NCBI GenBank assembly: GCA_900299245.1
Contig: OMJA01000236.1
Coordinates: forward strand, 1-35,503
Reading direction: 5' to 3'
Length of the DNA: 35,503 nt
From: Nitrospiraceae bacterium
GTDB lineage: Bacteria > Nitrospirota > Nitrospiria > Nitrospirales > Nitrospiraceae
Below are positions 23,411 through 32,255 of this stretch, piece after piece; position 1 is the first letter of the stretch; every line of letters starts with the position of its first letter. The position numbers were made by a program, and so were the translations under genes. The notes below the pieces were generated by a model. That model did no database searches. It was given only the letters and a program-made list of their open reading frames with translations, and had not been told where the DNA came from.

Positions 23411-24073
23411 ATGTCATTCCGATTTTCCCTCCGCCACAATCGCCGTTATCTGACTTATGCGCTGATGAGCCTGTTGCTGATGAGCCTGCTGCCTGCGTCC
23501 TTGCATGCCGCGCGCGGCGCGAACAGCGGGAAGATGGAAGTGCTGCCGTCCCAGAAAGCGGCGCCGGCCGCCGTGTTTCTGGAGGCGCAGGGCTCCGAGG
23601 CGGACTTGCGCCGGCAGCTGCGCCTCAAGACCGGGGTCGTGGAACTGGGTGCCGAGCTTCCGCAAACCCGTTTTTCCGTGGCGCCGGTCGGGACGTTTGG
23701 CTTCGCCCCTCAGCAAGGGCTCGGGCTGGCCCTGGTCTCACAGAGTCCGGACATGCTGTTGGAACGGGCCGCGCCGGCCTCCAACGCCTATGAAATCCAT
23801 AAACTGGCGGATGGCAGCGCGCTGGTCGTAGGCTTTGTGAGCGCGGATCTGAAGCCGCAGCTGACGCCGCAGCTGCGCCCCAAGAATATCCGGCTGTCGC
23901 TCTATTCCAATCAAACCGACAAGGCTTCGCACATTGTCGGCGTTCCCCTCAGCAAACTGGCCGTCGATCAGATGCCGCATCGCCTCGACCCTAAAAATCC
24001 GAACAGCCCGGTCGTATTGGAAATGGATTTGCAAAGCAGCAGCAACCGGCAATCGCCCCACGGGGCACAATAG
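23411..24073 (+). CDS. Exported protein of unknown function
   Basis: A 220-aa protein from MSFRFSLRHNRRYLTYALM; the track start upstream lies in sigZ. The signal peptide is MSLLLMSLLPASLHAARG, cut after LHA. The mature protein is mixed, with repeated PQLTPQLRPKNIRLSLYSNQ near the C-terminus and no Cys after the signal. I do not recognise the family. It follows sigZ by 73 bp on the same strand and could be under the same control, but a ribosome site is weak and the link is only positional. Confidence 0.65.
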   Translation: MSFRFSLRHNRRYLTYALMSLLLMSLLPASLHAARGANSGKMEVLPSQKAAPAAVFLEAQGSEADLRRQLRLKTGVVELGAELPQTRFSVAPVGTFGFAPQQGLGLALVSQSPDMLLERAAPASNAYEIHKLADGSALVVGFVSADLKPQLTPQLRPKNIRLSLYSNQTDKASHIVGVPLSKLAVDQMPHRLDPKNPNSPVVLEMDLQSSSNRQSPHGAQ

Positions 24074-24148
24074 TCCACCGAACGTCCCGCCGAACTCCTC
24101 AGCAGTCGATCGACCGGACCATTCCTAATGGGGTCGAGAGATAGAAAA

Positions 24149-24222
24149 TGGCTGGGGGACTAGGAATCGAACCTAGGTAGCCGGCTCCAAAGGCCGGCGT
24201 CCTACCGCTAGACGATCCCCCA
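24149..24222 (-). tRNA. tRNA-Gln (anticodon TTG)
   Basis: A 74-nt minus-strand cloverleaf with encoded CCA. Acceptor TGGGGGA pairs with TCCCCCA, discriminator G. The anticodon stem CCGGC/GCCGG encloses CTTTGGA, anticodon TTG, reading CAA. T arm CCTAG-GTTCGATT-CCTAG region is complete. It shares acceptor, D and T arms with the neighbouring tRNA-Gln(CTG), so the two are a duplication. Confidence 0.95.
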
Positions 24223-24271
24223 GCGCGGTACAAATGCGAATGGTAGATCTGAAAGACGGGAGAGAGATTTT

Positions 24272-24345
24272 TGGCTGGGGGACTAGGAATCGAACCTAGG
24301 TAGTCAGATCCAGAGACTGACGTCCTACCGCTAGACGATCCCCCA
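24272..24345 (-). tRNA. tRNA-Gln (anticodon CTG)
   Basis: A 74-nt minus-strand cloverleaf with encoded CCA, 49 bp upstream of tRNA-Gln(TTG). The loop CTCTGGA gives anticodon CTG, reading CAG. The anticodon stem has a T-T mismatch at the base pair next to the loop (TCAGT/TCTGA); the other four pairs form. The remaining arms are identical to the TTG tRNA. Probably transcribed first of the pair. Confidence 0.93.
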
Positions 24346-24358
24346 ACCGACGCACACA

Positions 24359-24385
24359 GTAATATACGGATCGTGATTTCGTCAA
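24359..24385 (-). promoter_or_regulatory. Possible promoter for the tRNA-Gln pair
   Basis: On the minus strand TTGACG (24385-24380) is followed after 15 bp by TATTAC (24364-24359) within an AT-rich TATATTAC. Transcription would start just ahead of tRNA-Gln(CTG). The spacer is shorter than the usual 17 bp, so confidence is moderate. Confidence 0.4.
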
Positions 24386-24419
24386 GATCGATGCGGATTT
24401 ATTGGCAGAATTCGGTCGA

Positions 24420-25832
24420 TTACGCCGACGCCCGCTCAAGCCCCCGCCTGAGGCGGAGCAGCGTCCGGTCGCGCCCCAGGACCTCCATGACCTCAAACAG
24501 CCCAGGACTGGCGGTCCTGCCGGTGAGGGCGACACGCACCGGCTGGGCGATCTGGCCCATCTTGATGCCTTCTTCTTCCACAAATTTCTTGAACGACTCT
24601 TCCCAGACCTGCTTCGAAAACGAGGGCAACGCCTCGAACCGCGCGAGCAACTTGCCCAACACCGGCGCAACGGCCGGCGTGAGAAATTTCTTGGCGGCTT
24701 CCTCTTCGAGGAGGACGGAGTCGCCGAAGTAGGGCCGCACCCAGTCCACCATCTCGACCAGGGTCTTCGCCCGTTCCTTCACCAGGACGACCAGCTGCGC
24801 CAGCCATTCGGGTGACACCGCGTTGACCTGGTCCTTGAGACCGGCCTGCACCAACAGCGGAATCAGGGCCTGCGCCACCCGGTCCGGCGGAGTCGTCTTG
24901 ATATATTCGGCGTTGATCCAGAGCAGCTTCTCGGGGTTGAACACGGCCGGGGAGGACTGGACGTTCTTCCAGGAAAACTTTTCGATGAGTTCCTGCCTGG
25001 TGAACAACTCCTGATCCCCGTGGGACCAGCCGAGCCGCACCAGATAATTCACCATCGCCTCGGACAGGTAGCCCATATCCTTGTAGGCCATGATCGAGGT
25101 TGCGCCGTGCCGTTTCGACAGCCGGGACTTGTCCGACCCCAGAATCATCGGCAGGTGGCCGAATTGCGGGACCGGAAACCCCAACGCCTGAAAGATCGGG
25201 ATTTGACGCGGCGTATTCGTCAGATGATCATCCCCGCGGATGACGTGGGTGATGTGCATCAGCGCATCGTCGACCACGACTGAGAAATTGTAGGTCGGAT
25301 AGCCGTTTGAGCGGAGAATGATCAGATCGTCCGCCGCACTGTTGTCGAACGTAATCTTCCCTTTAATCAAATCATCGACCACGATCAGGCCTTCCTGTGG
25401 CGCTTTGAATCGCAACGCCGCGTCACCGGGCGGATTCGTGATCCCGAGAGTCCGGCAACGTCCATCGTATCGGGGCGACAGGCCTTTCGCCTCCGCCTCT
25501 TTACGCCGCGCTTCAAGCTCCTCGGCTTTGCAGACACACCAGTAGGCCTTGCCTTGTTCCAACAGCTGCATGGCGTGGCTGCGATACAGCTCCATGCGCT
25601 CGGTTTGACGAAACGGTCCTTCATCCCAATCGAGTCCCACCCATTTCATGCCCTCGATGATGGCCTGAATGGACTCGTCGGTCGACCGGTCCTGGTCCGT
25701 GTCTTCGATACGGAGCACAAACACCCCCTGCTGCTGCCGTGCATAGAGCCAATTGAACAGGGCGGTCCGGACTCCTCCGATGTGAAGAAACCCGGTCGGA
25801 CTGGGCGCGAAACGGACACGGACTTGAGTCAT
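24420..25832 (-). CDS. gltX: Glutamyl-tRNA synthetase
   Basis: A 470-aa class I synthetase. HIGH-type motif in RFAPSPTGFLHIGGVRTALFNW, followed by LRIEDTDQDRSTDESIQAI; the KMSKS-type loop is DKSRLSKRHGATS. A zinc-type Cys set is seen in YWCVCKAEELEARR and YDGRCR. The C-terminal helical anticodon-binding domain runs from about 320 to the end. It charges tRNA-Glu. Because glnS is also present in the window, this enzyme need not mischarge tRNA-Gln, though specificity cannot be fixed by eye. It is transcribed towards the tRNA-Gln genes and diverges from the flavoprotein gene. Confidence 0.97.
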   Translation of the reverse strand: MTQVRVRFAPSPTGFLHIGGVRTALFNWLYARQQQGVFVLRIEDTDQDRSTDESIQAIIEGMKWVGLDWDEGPFRQTERMELYRSHAMQLLEQGKAYWCVCKAEELEARRKEAEAKGLSPRYDGRCRTLGITNPPGDAALRFKAPQEGLIVVDDLIKGKITFDNSAADDLIILRSNGYPTYNFSVVVDDALMHITHVIRGDDHLTNTPRQIPIFQALGFPVPQFGHLPMILGSDKSRLSKRHGATSIMAYKDMGYLSEAMVNYLVRLGWSHGDQELFTRQELIEKFSWKNVQSSPAVFNPEKLLWINAEYIKTTPPDRVAQALIPLLVQAGLKDQVNAVSPEWLAQLVVLVKERAKTLVEMVDWVRPYFGDSVLLEEEAAKKFLTPAVAPVLGKLLARFEALPSFSKQVWEESFKKFVEEEGIKMGQIAQPVRVALTGRTASPGLFEVMEVLGRDRTLLRLRRGLERASA

Positions 25833-25937
25833 GCGTTCATCTCATTGTGGGGGTGAAACGGCCGGTATCTATAGCATGCAGGGAAAAGTGTTGTACAGAA
25901 TCAGACCGGTTCTGCTATGAGGTTAGACACCGGTCCT

Positions 25938-26642
25938 ATGGCTGAACTTACCCAACCAGCAGTCGTACTTTCCACCCTCGACCTGACGCCTCATGTGCGG
26001 CAACTGGTCCTTCGCCCTCTGCAGCAAAAGATTGTGTTTCAACCGGGACAGTGGGTCTCGCTGAAACTGCCGGTGGGAAGCAAGCCCCCGCTCAATCGGG
26101 CCTACTCAATGGCCGATCCGTCTTCTCCCTACGGCGAATTGACGCTGGTCTTTGACCGGGTGCCTGGAGGGCTAGGCTCGAACTACCTGTATCAACTGAA
26201 ATCCGGAGACGAGGTTCCGCTCTCCGGCCCCTATGGGAACTTCGTCTTACCGATACCTCTGGATCGTGAACTGCTCTTCATCGCCCGCTATACCGGCCTG
26301 GTCCCGGTTCGTTGCCTGTTGAAGCAACTGGTCGCAGCCCACGCGATCACCTCCGTGCTCCTCATCGCGGTGGCTCCGTCGGAAGACGAGCTGTTATTTC
26401 ATCAGGAATTGCTCACTATGGCCGTTCAATCCCCTTCGTTCCGCTACCTGCCCCTGGTCTCACCGGGCGGAGAAGCAGAAGCGGTGGAGCACACGGTGGC
26501 GATGTTGCGCCCCCTTGTGGAAGTACAACCGAAAGTCATCCCGATGATCAGCGGTACCAAGGAGTTTGTCCGGCCGCTACGTGCGGCATTGATGGGATAC
26601 GGCTACGACCGGAAAGACGTGAAGACGGAAACCTTCGATTAG
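25938..26642 (+). CDS. Ferredoxin-reductase-like FAD/NAD(P) oxidoreductase
   Basis: From MAELTQPAVV the protein has 234 aa (an ATG at 25917 is an alternative). The FAD domain has PGQWVSLKLP and the flavin-binding motif LNRAYSMADPS, plus GLGSNYLYQLKSGDEVPLSGPYGNFVLP. The NAD(P) domain is recognisable (LLFIARYTGLVPVRCLLKQL), but the usual GGTGIAP loop reads ARYTGLVPV, so nucleotide affinity may be altered. It ends VKTETFD, typical of FNR-family C-termini. It converges with the 2Fe-2S ferredoxin gene with overlapping stop codons, so it may reduce that ferredoxin for the Isc system. That pairing is inference from position. Confidence 0.8.
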   Translation: MAELTQPAVVLSTLDLTPHVRQLVLRPLQQKIVFQPGQWVSLKLPVGSKPPLNRAYSMADPSSPYGELTLVFDRVPGGLGSNYLYQLKSGDEVPLSGPYGNFVLPIPLDRELLFIARYTGLVPVRCLLKQLVAAHAITSVLLIAVAPSEDELLFHQELLTMAVQSPSFRYLPLVSPGGEAEAVEHTVAMLRPLVEVQPKVIPMISGTKEFVRPLRAALMGYGYDRKDVKTETFD

Positions 26643-27055
26643 TGCCCTTCCTTGACGAGATTTTTGTTTACCGCTGGAATTTCCACTACGATGTCTTTCG
26701 TCCCGTTCGGCACACACTGGCAGCCGAGGCGGGACTGCAACGTCGTCATCGGCGCTTCATCCAGCTGATCGTATTCGTCGTCGGTTCCTTCACTACAGCT
26801 CTCCAACCCTTGCTTTACAATCACATGGCAGGTCGAACAGGCACAGACGCCGCCGCACACATGCTCCAGATCCACTCCGTTCGCCATCGCCACGTCCAGA
26901 ATGCTCCCCGGCAGTCCGGTCGGACCATAGGGAATCTTTGCCGGATCAACGGCAACTTTGGTGACCGTGCCGTCCGGCTCCATATACGTGATCGTATAGG
27001 GAGCCCTCGGAAGCTCGTATTCCGTCTTTTCAATATAAGGGTTGGTGCCTCCCAT
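26639..27055 (-). CDS. fdx: 2Fe-2S ferredoxin of the Isc locus
   Basis: A 138-aa adrenodoxin-type ferredoxin. Cluster ligands are in DLEHVCGGVCACSTCHVIV (three Cys in the C-x5-C-x2-C style) with the fourth Cys in SRLGCQCVPNG, and the motif EGTDDEYDQLDEAP precedes it. Compared with Fdx of about 110 aa it has an N-terminal extension (MGGTNPYIEKTEYELPRAP). It would supply electrons for cluster assembly on IscU. It is transcribed away from iscR, and its stop overlaps that of the convergent flavoprotein gene by four bases. The start region lies 130 bp from iscR, so it may share the IscR operator. Confidence 0.93.
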   Translation of the reverse strand: MGGTNPYIEKTEYELPRAPYTITYMEPDGTVTKVAVDPAKIPYGPTGLPGSILDVAMANGVDLEHVCGGVCACSTCHVIVKQGLESCSEGTDDEYDQLDEAPMTTLQSRLGCQCVPNGTKDIVVEIPAVNKNLVKEGH

Positions 27056-27094
27056 GTGCTCGATCCTTTCTCCAGAAAATCTTAGATTCCGCTG

Positions 27095-27124
27095 TTGACA
27101 GCCTTAAAAGTTGCGTGGTATCTT
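27095..27124 (+). promoter_or_regulatory. Promoter upstream of iscR
   Basis: TTGACA (27095-27100), an 18-bp spacer, then TATCTT (27119-27124). The -35 is a full consensus match. Transcription would begin near 27131, about 55 nt before iscR and just ahead of the palindrome at 27140-27166, so a bound regulator would sit on the initially transcribed region. Confidence 0.65.
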
Positions 27125-27139
27125 TAGTCCGACCTTATT

Positions 27140-27166
27140 GATCGGAGATCATTATAGTCTCCGATC
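27140..27166. promoter_or_regulatory. Palindromic operator in front of iscR
   Basis: GATCGGAGA (27140-27148) and TCTCCGATC (27158-27166) are perfect inverted repeats with a 9-nt AT-rich spacer. TTGATCGG is additionally repeated directly at 27138 and 27170. The site lies between the predicted transcription start and the iscR start codon, as expected for autorepression by an Rrf2-family regulator. It differs from the known E. coli IscR type 1 box. As RNA it could also fold as a leader hairpin. Confidence 0.6.
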
Positions 27167-27185
27167 TCATTGATCGGCAATAGCC

Positions 27186-27659
27186 ATGTTGAAGATTTCC
27201 AAAAAAGCCGACTACGCCCTCATGGCACTGCAGCACATTGCCTCGGTGCAATTCGGCGATCTCACGCCCGGTCGCGTGGTCAACACCAAAGAAATCGCGG
27301 AAGAATATAACATCCCTCTCGAACTCCTGGCGAAAGTTCTTCAGACGCTGGCCAAGAACGGCTTGATCGAAAGCCACAACGGACCCAAAGGCGGGTACCT
27401 CCTGGCCCGCAGCACGAGACAGATTACGATCGCACAGATTCTGGAAGGCATCGAAGGCCCCCTTGGCATCACGGATTGCTCCCATGAAAAAGAAGGCGAG
27501 CCCTGCCTCCAGCGGCAACACTGTAACATCCGAACCCCGCTGCTCAAGGTTCAAGACAGCATTTATCAGCTTCTCAGCAACATGACGCTGCAAGACATGA
27601 TGGGTGGAACGCCCCTCATCACGATTCAGTCTCCCACGGCACAAGGAGTCGTACAATGA
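27186..27659 (+). CDS. iscR: Rrf2-family Fe-S regulator IscR
   Basis: A 157-aa winged-helix protein. [19 protein letters not shown], with [27 protein letters not shown] and [10 protein letters not shown], is the Rrf2 DNA-binding domain. Cluster ligands are Cys98, Cys107 and Cys113 ([16 protein letters not shown]); the first gap is 8 residues rather than the 5 of E. coli IscR. It would sense Fe-S supply and control the isc operon from the palindrome upstream. Its stop overlaps the iscS start (ATGA). Confidence 0.93.
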   Translation: MLKISKKADYALMALQHIASVQFGDLTPGRVVNTKEIAEEYNIPLELLAKVLQTLAKNGLIESHNGPKGGYLLARSTRQITIAQILEGIEGPLGITDCSHEKEGEPCLQRQHCNIRTPLLKVQDSIYQLLSNMTLQDMMGGTPLITIQSPTAQGVVQ

Positions 27660-28873
27660 AGCTCCCCATTTTCCTGGATAATCATTCAACCTCTCCGATG
27701 GATCCCCGGGTGCTGGACGCTATGCTGCCCTACTTCATCGAGAAGTTCGGCAACGCCGCCAGCCGCAATCATGCCTTCGGCTGGGCCGCCGAAGAAGCGG
27801 TCGAAAACGCCAGGAAACAGATCGCCAAGCTGATCAAGGCCGATCCCAAAGAAATCGTCTTCACCAGCGGCGCCACCGAGTCAGACAATCTGGCCATCAA
27901 GGGTGTGCTGGAGATGTACAAGGAGAAAGGCGATCACATCATCACCTCCTCCACCGAGCACCGCGCCGTCATCGACACCGCCAAGGCCCTCGAAGCAAAG
28001 GGCAAGGCGACGGTGACCTATCTCCCGGTGGATAAATTCGGGATGGTGAATCCGGAAGATGTGCGGAAGGCGATTACGGACAAGACCGTCCTGATTTCCG
28101 TGATGCTGGCCAACAATGAAATCGGCACGATCAATCCGGTGAAGGACATCGGCAAGATCGCCAAGGAAAAGGGCGTTCTCTTCCATTGCGATGCGACGCA
28201 AGGGGTCGGCAAGATCCCCGTCGACGTGCAGGAGATGGGCATCGACCTGATGTCCTTCTCGGCCCATAAGATCTACGGCCCGAAAGGTGTCGGCGCCCTC
28301 TATGTCCGGAAGAAAAACCCCCGCGTGCGGATCGCGGCCCAAATGGACGGCGGCGGACACGAACGCGGCATGCGGTCCGGCACTCTGCCGGTGCCGCTGA
28401 TCGTCGGATTCGGCAAGGCCTGTGAGCTGTGCGACCAGGAAATGGCCGCGGAATCCGTCCGCCTCGCGGCGATGCGCGACCGTCTGCAGGCCGGCATCAT
28501 GAAAGAGATCGACGAGGCCTATCTCAACGGCCATCCGACCCAACGGTTGCCGCACAATCTGAATATCTCCTTCGCCTATGTCGAAGGCGAATCGCTCTTG
28601 ATGGGCATGAAAGACATCGCACTGTCGTCCGGCTCCGCCTGTACCTCAGCAACGCTGGAACCGTCTTACGTCCTGCGGGCGCTGGGCGTCGGCGTGGAAC
28701 TCGCCCACTCGTCCATCCGCTTCGGCCTGGGCCGTTTCAATACGGACGAAGAGATTGACTACACGATCAAGAAGGTTATTGAGATCGTGACAAAGTTGCG
28801 GGAGATGTCGCCGTTGTACGAAATGGCGAAAGAAGGGGTCGATTTGAAATCCGTTCAGTGGGCGGCCCACTGA
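27656..28873 (+). CDS. iscS: Cysteine desulfurase IscS
   Basis: A 405-aa PLP enzyme that takes sulfur from cysteine and passes it to IscU. PLP-binding Lys205 is in [16 protein letters not shown]. The mobile catalytic loop carries Cys329 in [21 protein letters not shown]. Early motifs [17 protein letters not shown] and [14 protein letters not shown] are standard. Length matches IscS (about 404) rather than SufS. Coupled to iscR by a 4-bp overlap and followed by iscU after 40 bp. Confidence 0.97.
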   Translation: MKLPIFLDNHSTSPMDPRVLDAMLPYFIEKFGNAASRNHAFGWAAEEAVENARKQIAKLIKADPKEIVFTSGATESDNLAIKGVLEMYKEKGDHIITSSTEHRAVIDTAKALEAKGKATVTYLPVDKFGMVNPEDVRKAITDKTVLISVMLANNEIGTINPVKDIGKIAKEKGVLFHCDATQGVGKIPVDVQEMGIDLMSFSAHKIYGPKGVGALYVRKKNPRVRIAAQMDGGGHERGMRSGTLPVPLIVGFGKACELCDQEMAAESVRLAAMRDRLQAGIMKEIDEAYLNGHPTQRLPHNLNISFAYVEGESLLMGMKDIALSSGSACTSATLEPSYVLRALGVGVELAHSSIRFGLGRFNTDEEIDYTIKKVIEIVTKLREMSPLYEMAKEGVDLKSVQWAAH

Positions 28874-28913
28874 TCCAGCCCACTGACTCAGATAGTCACG
28901 AGGAGGACGCACC

Positions 28914-29297
28914 ATGGCATACAGTGACAAAGTCGTTGATCACTTCAATAATCCCCGGAACATGGGGAGCTTCAAGAAAGACGAAGAAGGCGTGGGGACC
29001 GGAATGGTCGGCGCGCCCGAGTGCGGCGACGTCATGAAGCTGCAGATCAAGGTTCAGAACGATACGATCGTCGATGCCAAGTTCAAGACGTTCGGCTGCG
29101 GCTCCGCCATCGCCAGCTCCAGCCTGGCCACCGAATGGCTGAAGGGAAAAACCATCGAAGAGGCCCAGAAGATCAAGAACACCGACATCGTCCAGGAACT
29201 GAACCTGCCCCCGGTCAAGATTCACTGCTCGGTCCTGGCTGAGGATGCGATCAAAGCGGCGCTGGCCGACTATCAGAAGAAAGCCGACTCGAAGTAA
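28914..29297 (+). CDS. iscU: Fe-S cluster scaffold IscU
   Basis: A 127-aa scaffold on which 2Fe-2S clusters are built. The three conserved Cys are present: Cys37 in GAPECGDVMKLQI, one in FKTFGCGSAIASSS, and one in IHCSVLAEDAIKAAL. The LPPVK motif (NLPPVKIHC) recognised by HscA is intact. GAGGAGG ahead of the ATG is a strong ribosome site. Length is normal. Confidence 0.98.
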   Translation: MAYSDKVVDHFNNPRNMGSFKKDEEGVGTGMVGAPECGDVMKLQIKVQNDTIVDAKFKTFGCGSAIASSSLATEWLKGKTIEEAQKIKNTDIVQELNLPPVKIHCSVLAEDAIKAALADYQKKADSK

Positions 29298-29316
29298 CGG
29301 CAGAAGGGAGCGCACT

Positions 29317-29673
29317 ATGGACGCCACGAATACGGAAACCCAGACCCCGGTCATCACGCTCACGGACGCGGCTCTGAAGGAAATCAAGCGCCTGATCAAT
29401 GTTCAAGGCATCGAAGAAGGCGGCCTCCGCCTCGGCGTCAAAGGCGGCGGATGCTCCGGTCTGAGCTACACCATCAACTTCGACGAGAAGATCGGCCAGT
29501 ACGACCAGGTCTACGACTTCGACGGCGTGAAGATCATCGTGGATGCCAAGAGCGCGATCTACCTGCAGGGGACTCAACTCGATTACCACAAGGATCTGAT
29601 GGGCGGAAATTTCAAGTTCGTGAACCCGAACGCCAATAAGACCTGCGGCTGCGGCGAATCGTTCTCGGCCTAA
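29317..29673 (+). CDS. iscA: A-type Fe-S carrier IscA
   Basis: A 118-aa protein from ATG 29317 with AGAAGGGAG upstream; the track ORF starts inside iscU. The A-type Cys set is LGVKGGGCSGLSY and NKTCGCGESFSA. It carries clusters or iron from IscU to target proteins. It sits 19 bp after iscU and directly before hscB. Confidence 0.96.
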   Translation: MDATNTETQTPVITLTDAALKEIKRLINVQGIEEGGLRLGVKGGGCSGLSYTINFDEKIGQYDQVYDFDGVKIIVDAKSAIYLQGTQLDYHKDLMGGNFKFVNPNANKTCGCGESFSA

Positions 29674-29685
29674 GTGAGCGCGAGC

Positions 29686-30405
29686 ATGGATGGACACACG
29701 CATCAGCACGCCAGCGACCGGCGCGAGCTGCAAATGGCCCGCAGCATGTGCTGGCACTGCCAATCCGAAGTCTCGGGTGAATACTTCTGCGACCGCTGCG
29801 TGAAAGTGCAGCCGGTGTCGAAAGAACTGGATTACTTCACCTGCTTCGGCTTTCCCCGCCGCTTGTCCATCGACCAACAGCAGCTCGAATCCAAATTCTA
29901 CGAATTAAGCCGCGCGTTTCACCCGGACTTTTATCAGAACAAAAGCGGGGAAGAGCAAACCATCAGCCTCGGCAACTCCGCCATGCTGAACACCGCCTAT
30001 CGCACGTTGCGGGATCCGATTCAACGGGCCGAATATCTGCTCGACCTGGAAGCCGGCGCCGTGAAAGACATCCGGACGACGCCGCCCGCCGATTTGTTCG
30101 AAGAGATCCTGGAACTGCAGGACACGCTCGATGAGTTTCGCGCCAGCGACCGGACATCGGACGCCGCCGGCGCGCTTCGCACCCGGCTGCAATCCGAACG
30201 CGCCACGCTGGAGCAGCGGCAGCGGGACATGGAAACGCAGATACAGCGTCTCTTCGGCCGGTGGGACGCGCTGCAAGACCGCGGCGAAGCCACGGAACAG
30301 GCGCGCGCCGAACGCGACCGTATTCTGAAAGAGATGCGGGACATCCTATCCAACCGCACCTACGTCAAAAACATCGTCAACGACCTCATCGCGACTATCG
30401 CCTGA
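29686..30405 (+). CDS. hscB: Co-chaperone HscB with N-terminal zinc ribbon
   Basis: A 239-aa J-domain co-chaperone (GTG at 29674 is an alternative start). CWHCQSEVSGEYFCDRC (about residues 22-38) is a four-Cys zinc-ribbon-like domain like that of human HSC20, absent from E. coli HscB. The J domain follows (DYFTCFGFPRRLSIDQQQLESKFYELSRAFHPDFY, HPD at 79-81), then the C-terminal three-helix IscU-binding domain. It delivers IscU to HscA. It is packed between iscA and hscA. Confidence 0.93.
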   Translation: MDGHTHQHASDRRELQMARSMCWHCQSEVSGEYFCDRCVKVQPVSKELDYFTCFGFPRRLSIDQQQLESKFYELSRAFHPDFYQNKSGEEQTISLGNSAMLNTAYRTLRDPIQRAEYLLDLEAGAVKDIRTTPPADLFEEILELQDTLDEFRASDRTSDAAGALRTRLQSERATLEQRQRDMETQIQRLFGRWDALQDRGEATEQARAERDRILKEMRDILSNRTYVKNIVNDLIATIA

Positions 30406-30413
30406 TCACCACT

Positions 30414-32234
30414 ATGGCACGCATCGTCGGCATCGATCTCGGCACCACGAATTCTCTTGTCGCCTACATGGACAAGGGCACCCCCCGTGTCATCGCAGGA
30501 CGCCACGAACGGGCCATGGTCCCCTCCGTCGTCGCGCTGACCGACAACGGGCTGATCGTCGGCGATCCGGCCAAAGAGCACCTGACCAGAAATCCGGAAC
30601 GCACGGTCTATTCGGTCAAACGCTTCATGGGCAAAAGTCTGGCCGACGTCCAGGACGAACTGGCCTACTTCCCCTACACGCTGACTGAAAAAGGCGGGGT
30701 CATCCGGATCAAGCTCGGCGAGAAGACCTATTCGCCGCCGCAAATCTCCGCCATGATCCTGAAAGAGCTGAAGCTACGGGCGGAAGCCTTTCTCGGGGAA
30801 AGCATCACCAAAGCCGTCATTACCGTCCCCGCCTATTTCAACGACAGTCAGCGGCAGGCGACCAAAGACGCCGGCATGATCGCCGGGCTCGAAGTCCTGC
30901 GCATCATCAACGAACCGACCGCCGCCTCGCTGGCCTACGGGCTGCAGGAAAAAACCCAGGGCACGATCGCGGTCTACGACCTGGGCGGGGGCACATTCGA
31001 CATCTCGATTCTCAAGCTCAAGAACGGCATCTTCGAAGTCCTTGCCACCAACGGCGACACCCATTTGGGCGGCGACGACTTCGACCATGTCATTGCCGAC
31101 CTGTTGCTCGGCGATATCCACGCGCAGTACGGCCTTGATCTCAGCGCTTATCCCGACCACATGCAAGGGCTCCGGCTCGAAGCCGAGCGGGCGAAGATAC
31201 GCCTGTCCGAAGCACTCACGACCACAGCCACGCTCGAACTGCCGGACGGTAAGGGCCGGTTCACGCGCGAATTGACCCGCGAGCATCTGGAGTCACTCTG
31301 CAATCCCCTGGTCGAACGCACGCTCGGACCCTGCCGGCTCGCGCTCAAGGACGCGGGGCTGACACCAAACGACATTGATGAAGTTGTGCTCGTCGGCGGC
31401 TCGACCCGCATGCCGCTGGTCCGCCAGCGAGTCCACGCCCTGTTCGGCAAGCAACCCCATTGCGAACTCAACCCGGACGAAGTCGTGGCGCTCGGCGCCG
31501 CGGTGCAGGCCGACATCCTGAGTGGCGGCACGACCGACATGCTGCTTCTCGACGTCACGCCCCTCTCGCTGGGCATCGAAACGATGGGCGGGGTCATGAG
31601 CAGCCTGATCCGCCGCAACACCACGATTCCCGCCAGCGCCAAGGAGATGTTCACCACCTATGTGGACGGTCAAACCGGCGTGGATATCCATATTCTTCAG
31701 GGCGAACGGGAACTGGCGAAAGACAATCGCAGCCTGGCCCGTTTCCGGCTGAAAGTCCCGCCGCTTCCGGCCGGAGTGCCGCGCATTGAAGTGACTTTCC
31801 TGATCGATGCCAACGGCATTCTGAATGTGATGGCTAAAGACATGCGGACCGGCGACACCCAGTCGATCGAGGTCAAACCCTCTTACGGGTTGTCGGATCA
31901 AGAAGTGGAGCGGATGATCGAGGATTCGTTCAAATTCGCGGCGGACGATGTCAGCACGCGGAAGTTGATCGAAGCCCGGCTCGACGCCGGAGCGCTGATC
32001 ACCACAACGGAAAAATCGGTGGCCGACGGCGGGCATCTGGTCTCGCCGGAAGACGTCGCCGCCATCCGTAGCGCCCTCTCGGCACTGACCACAGCCAAAG
32101 ACGGCAACGATCCCCGCGCAATCCGTGCCCGGATGGCCGATCTCGAACAGGCCGCAAAAAGCCTGACCGTGGCCATGCTGGACGACTCCCTCAAGCGAGG
32201 GCTGCAGGGGAAAAAGGTCTCCGAGGTGACGTAA
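30414..32234 (+). CDS. hscA: Hsp70-type chaperone HscA
   Basis: A 606-aa Hsp70 from [19 protein letters not shown] (track ORF starts earlier in hscB). ATPase signatures are present: [37 protein letters not shown] and [14 protein letters not shown]. The substrate domain has [23 protein letters not shown]. It uses ATP to drive cluster release from IscU, together with HscB. It lies 8 bp after hscB. Length and operon place support HscA over DnaK. Confidence 0.95.
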   Translation: MARIVGIDLGTTNSLVAYMDKGTPRVIAGRHERAMVPSVVALTDNGLIVGDPAKEHLTRNPERTVYSVKRFMGKSLADVQDELAYFPYTLTEKGGVIRIKLGEKTYSPPQISAMILKELKLRAEAFLGESITKAVITVPAYFNDSQRQATKDAGMIAGLEVLRIINEPTAASLAYGLQEKTQGTIAVYDLGGGTFDISILKLKNGIFEVLATNGDTHLGGDDFDHVIADLLLGDIHAQYGLDLSAYPDHMQGLRLEAERAKIRLSEALTTTATLELPDGKGRFTRELTREHLESLCNPLVERTLGPCRLALKDAGLTPNDIDEVVLVGGSTRMPLVRQRVHALFGKQPHCELNPDEVVALGAAVQADILSGGTTDMLLLDVTPLSLGIETMGGVMSSLIRRNTTIPASAKEMFTTYVDGQTGVDIHILQGERELAKDNRSLARFRLKVPPLPAGVPRIEVTFLIDANGILNVMAKDMRTGDTQSIEVKPSYGLSDQEVERMIEDSFKFAADDVSTRKLIEARLDAGALITTTEKSVADGGHLVSPEDVAAIRSALSALTTAKDGNDPRAIRARMADLEQAAKSLTVAMLDDSLKRGLQGKKVSEVT

Positions 32235-32255
32235 CTTCTGAAACGAGGACGAGCT

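Noticed and set aside
24149-24345. The near-identical tRNA-Gln pair as an att duplication of a second element
   Set aside because: Only 49 bp separate two complete tRNAs with different anticodons and no recombinase is nearby; simple gene duplication explains it.
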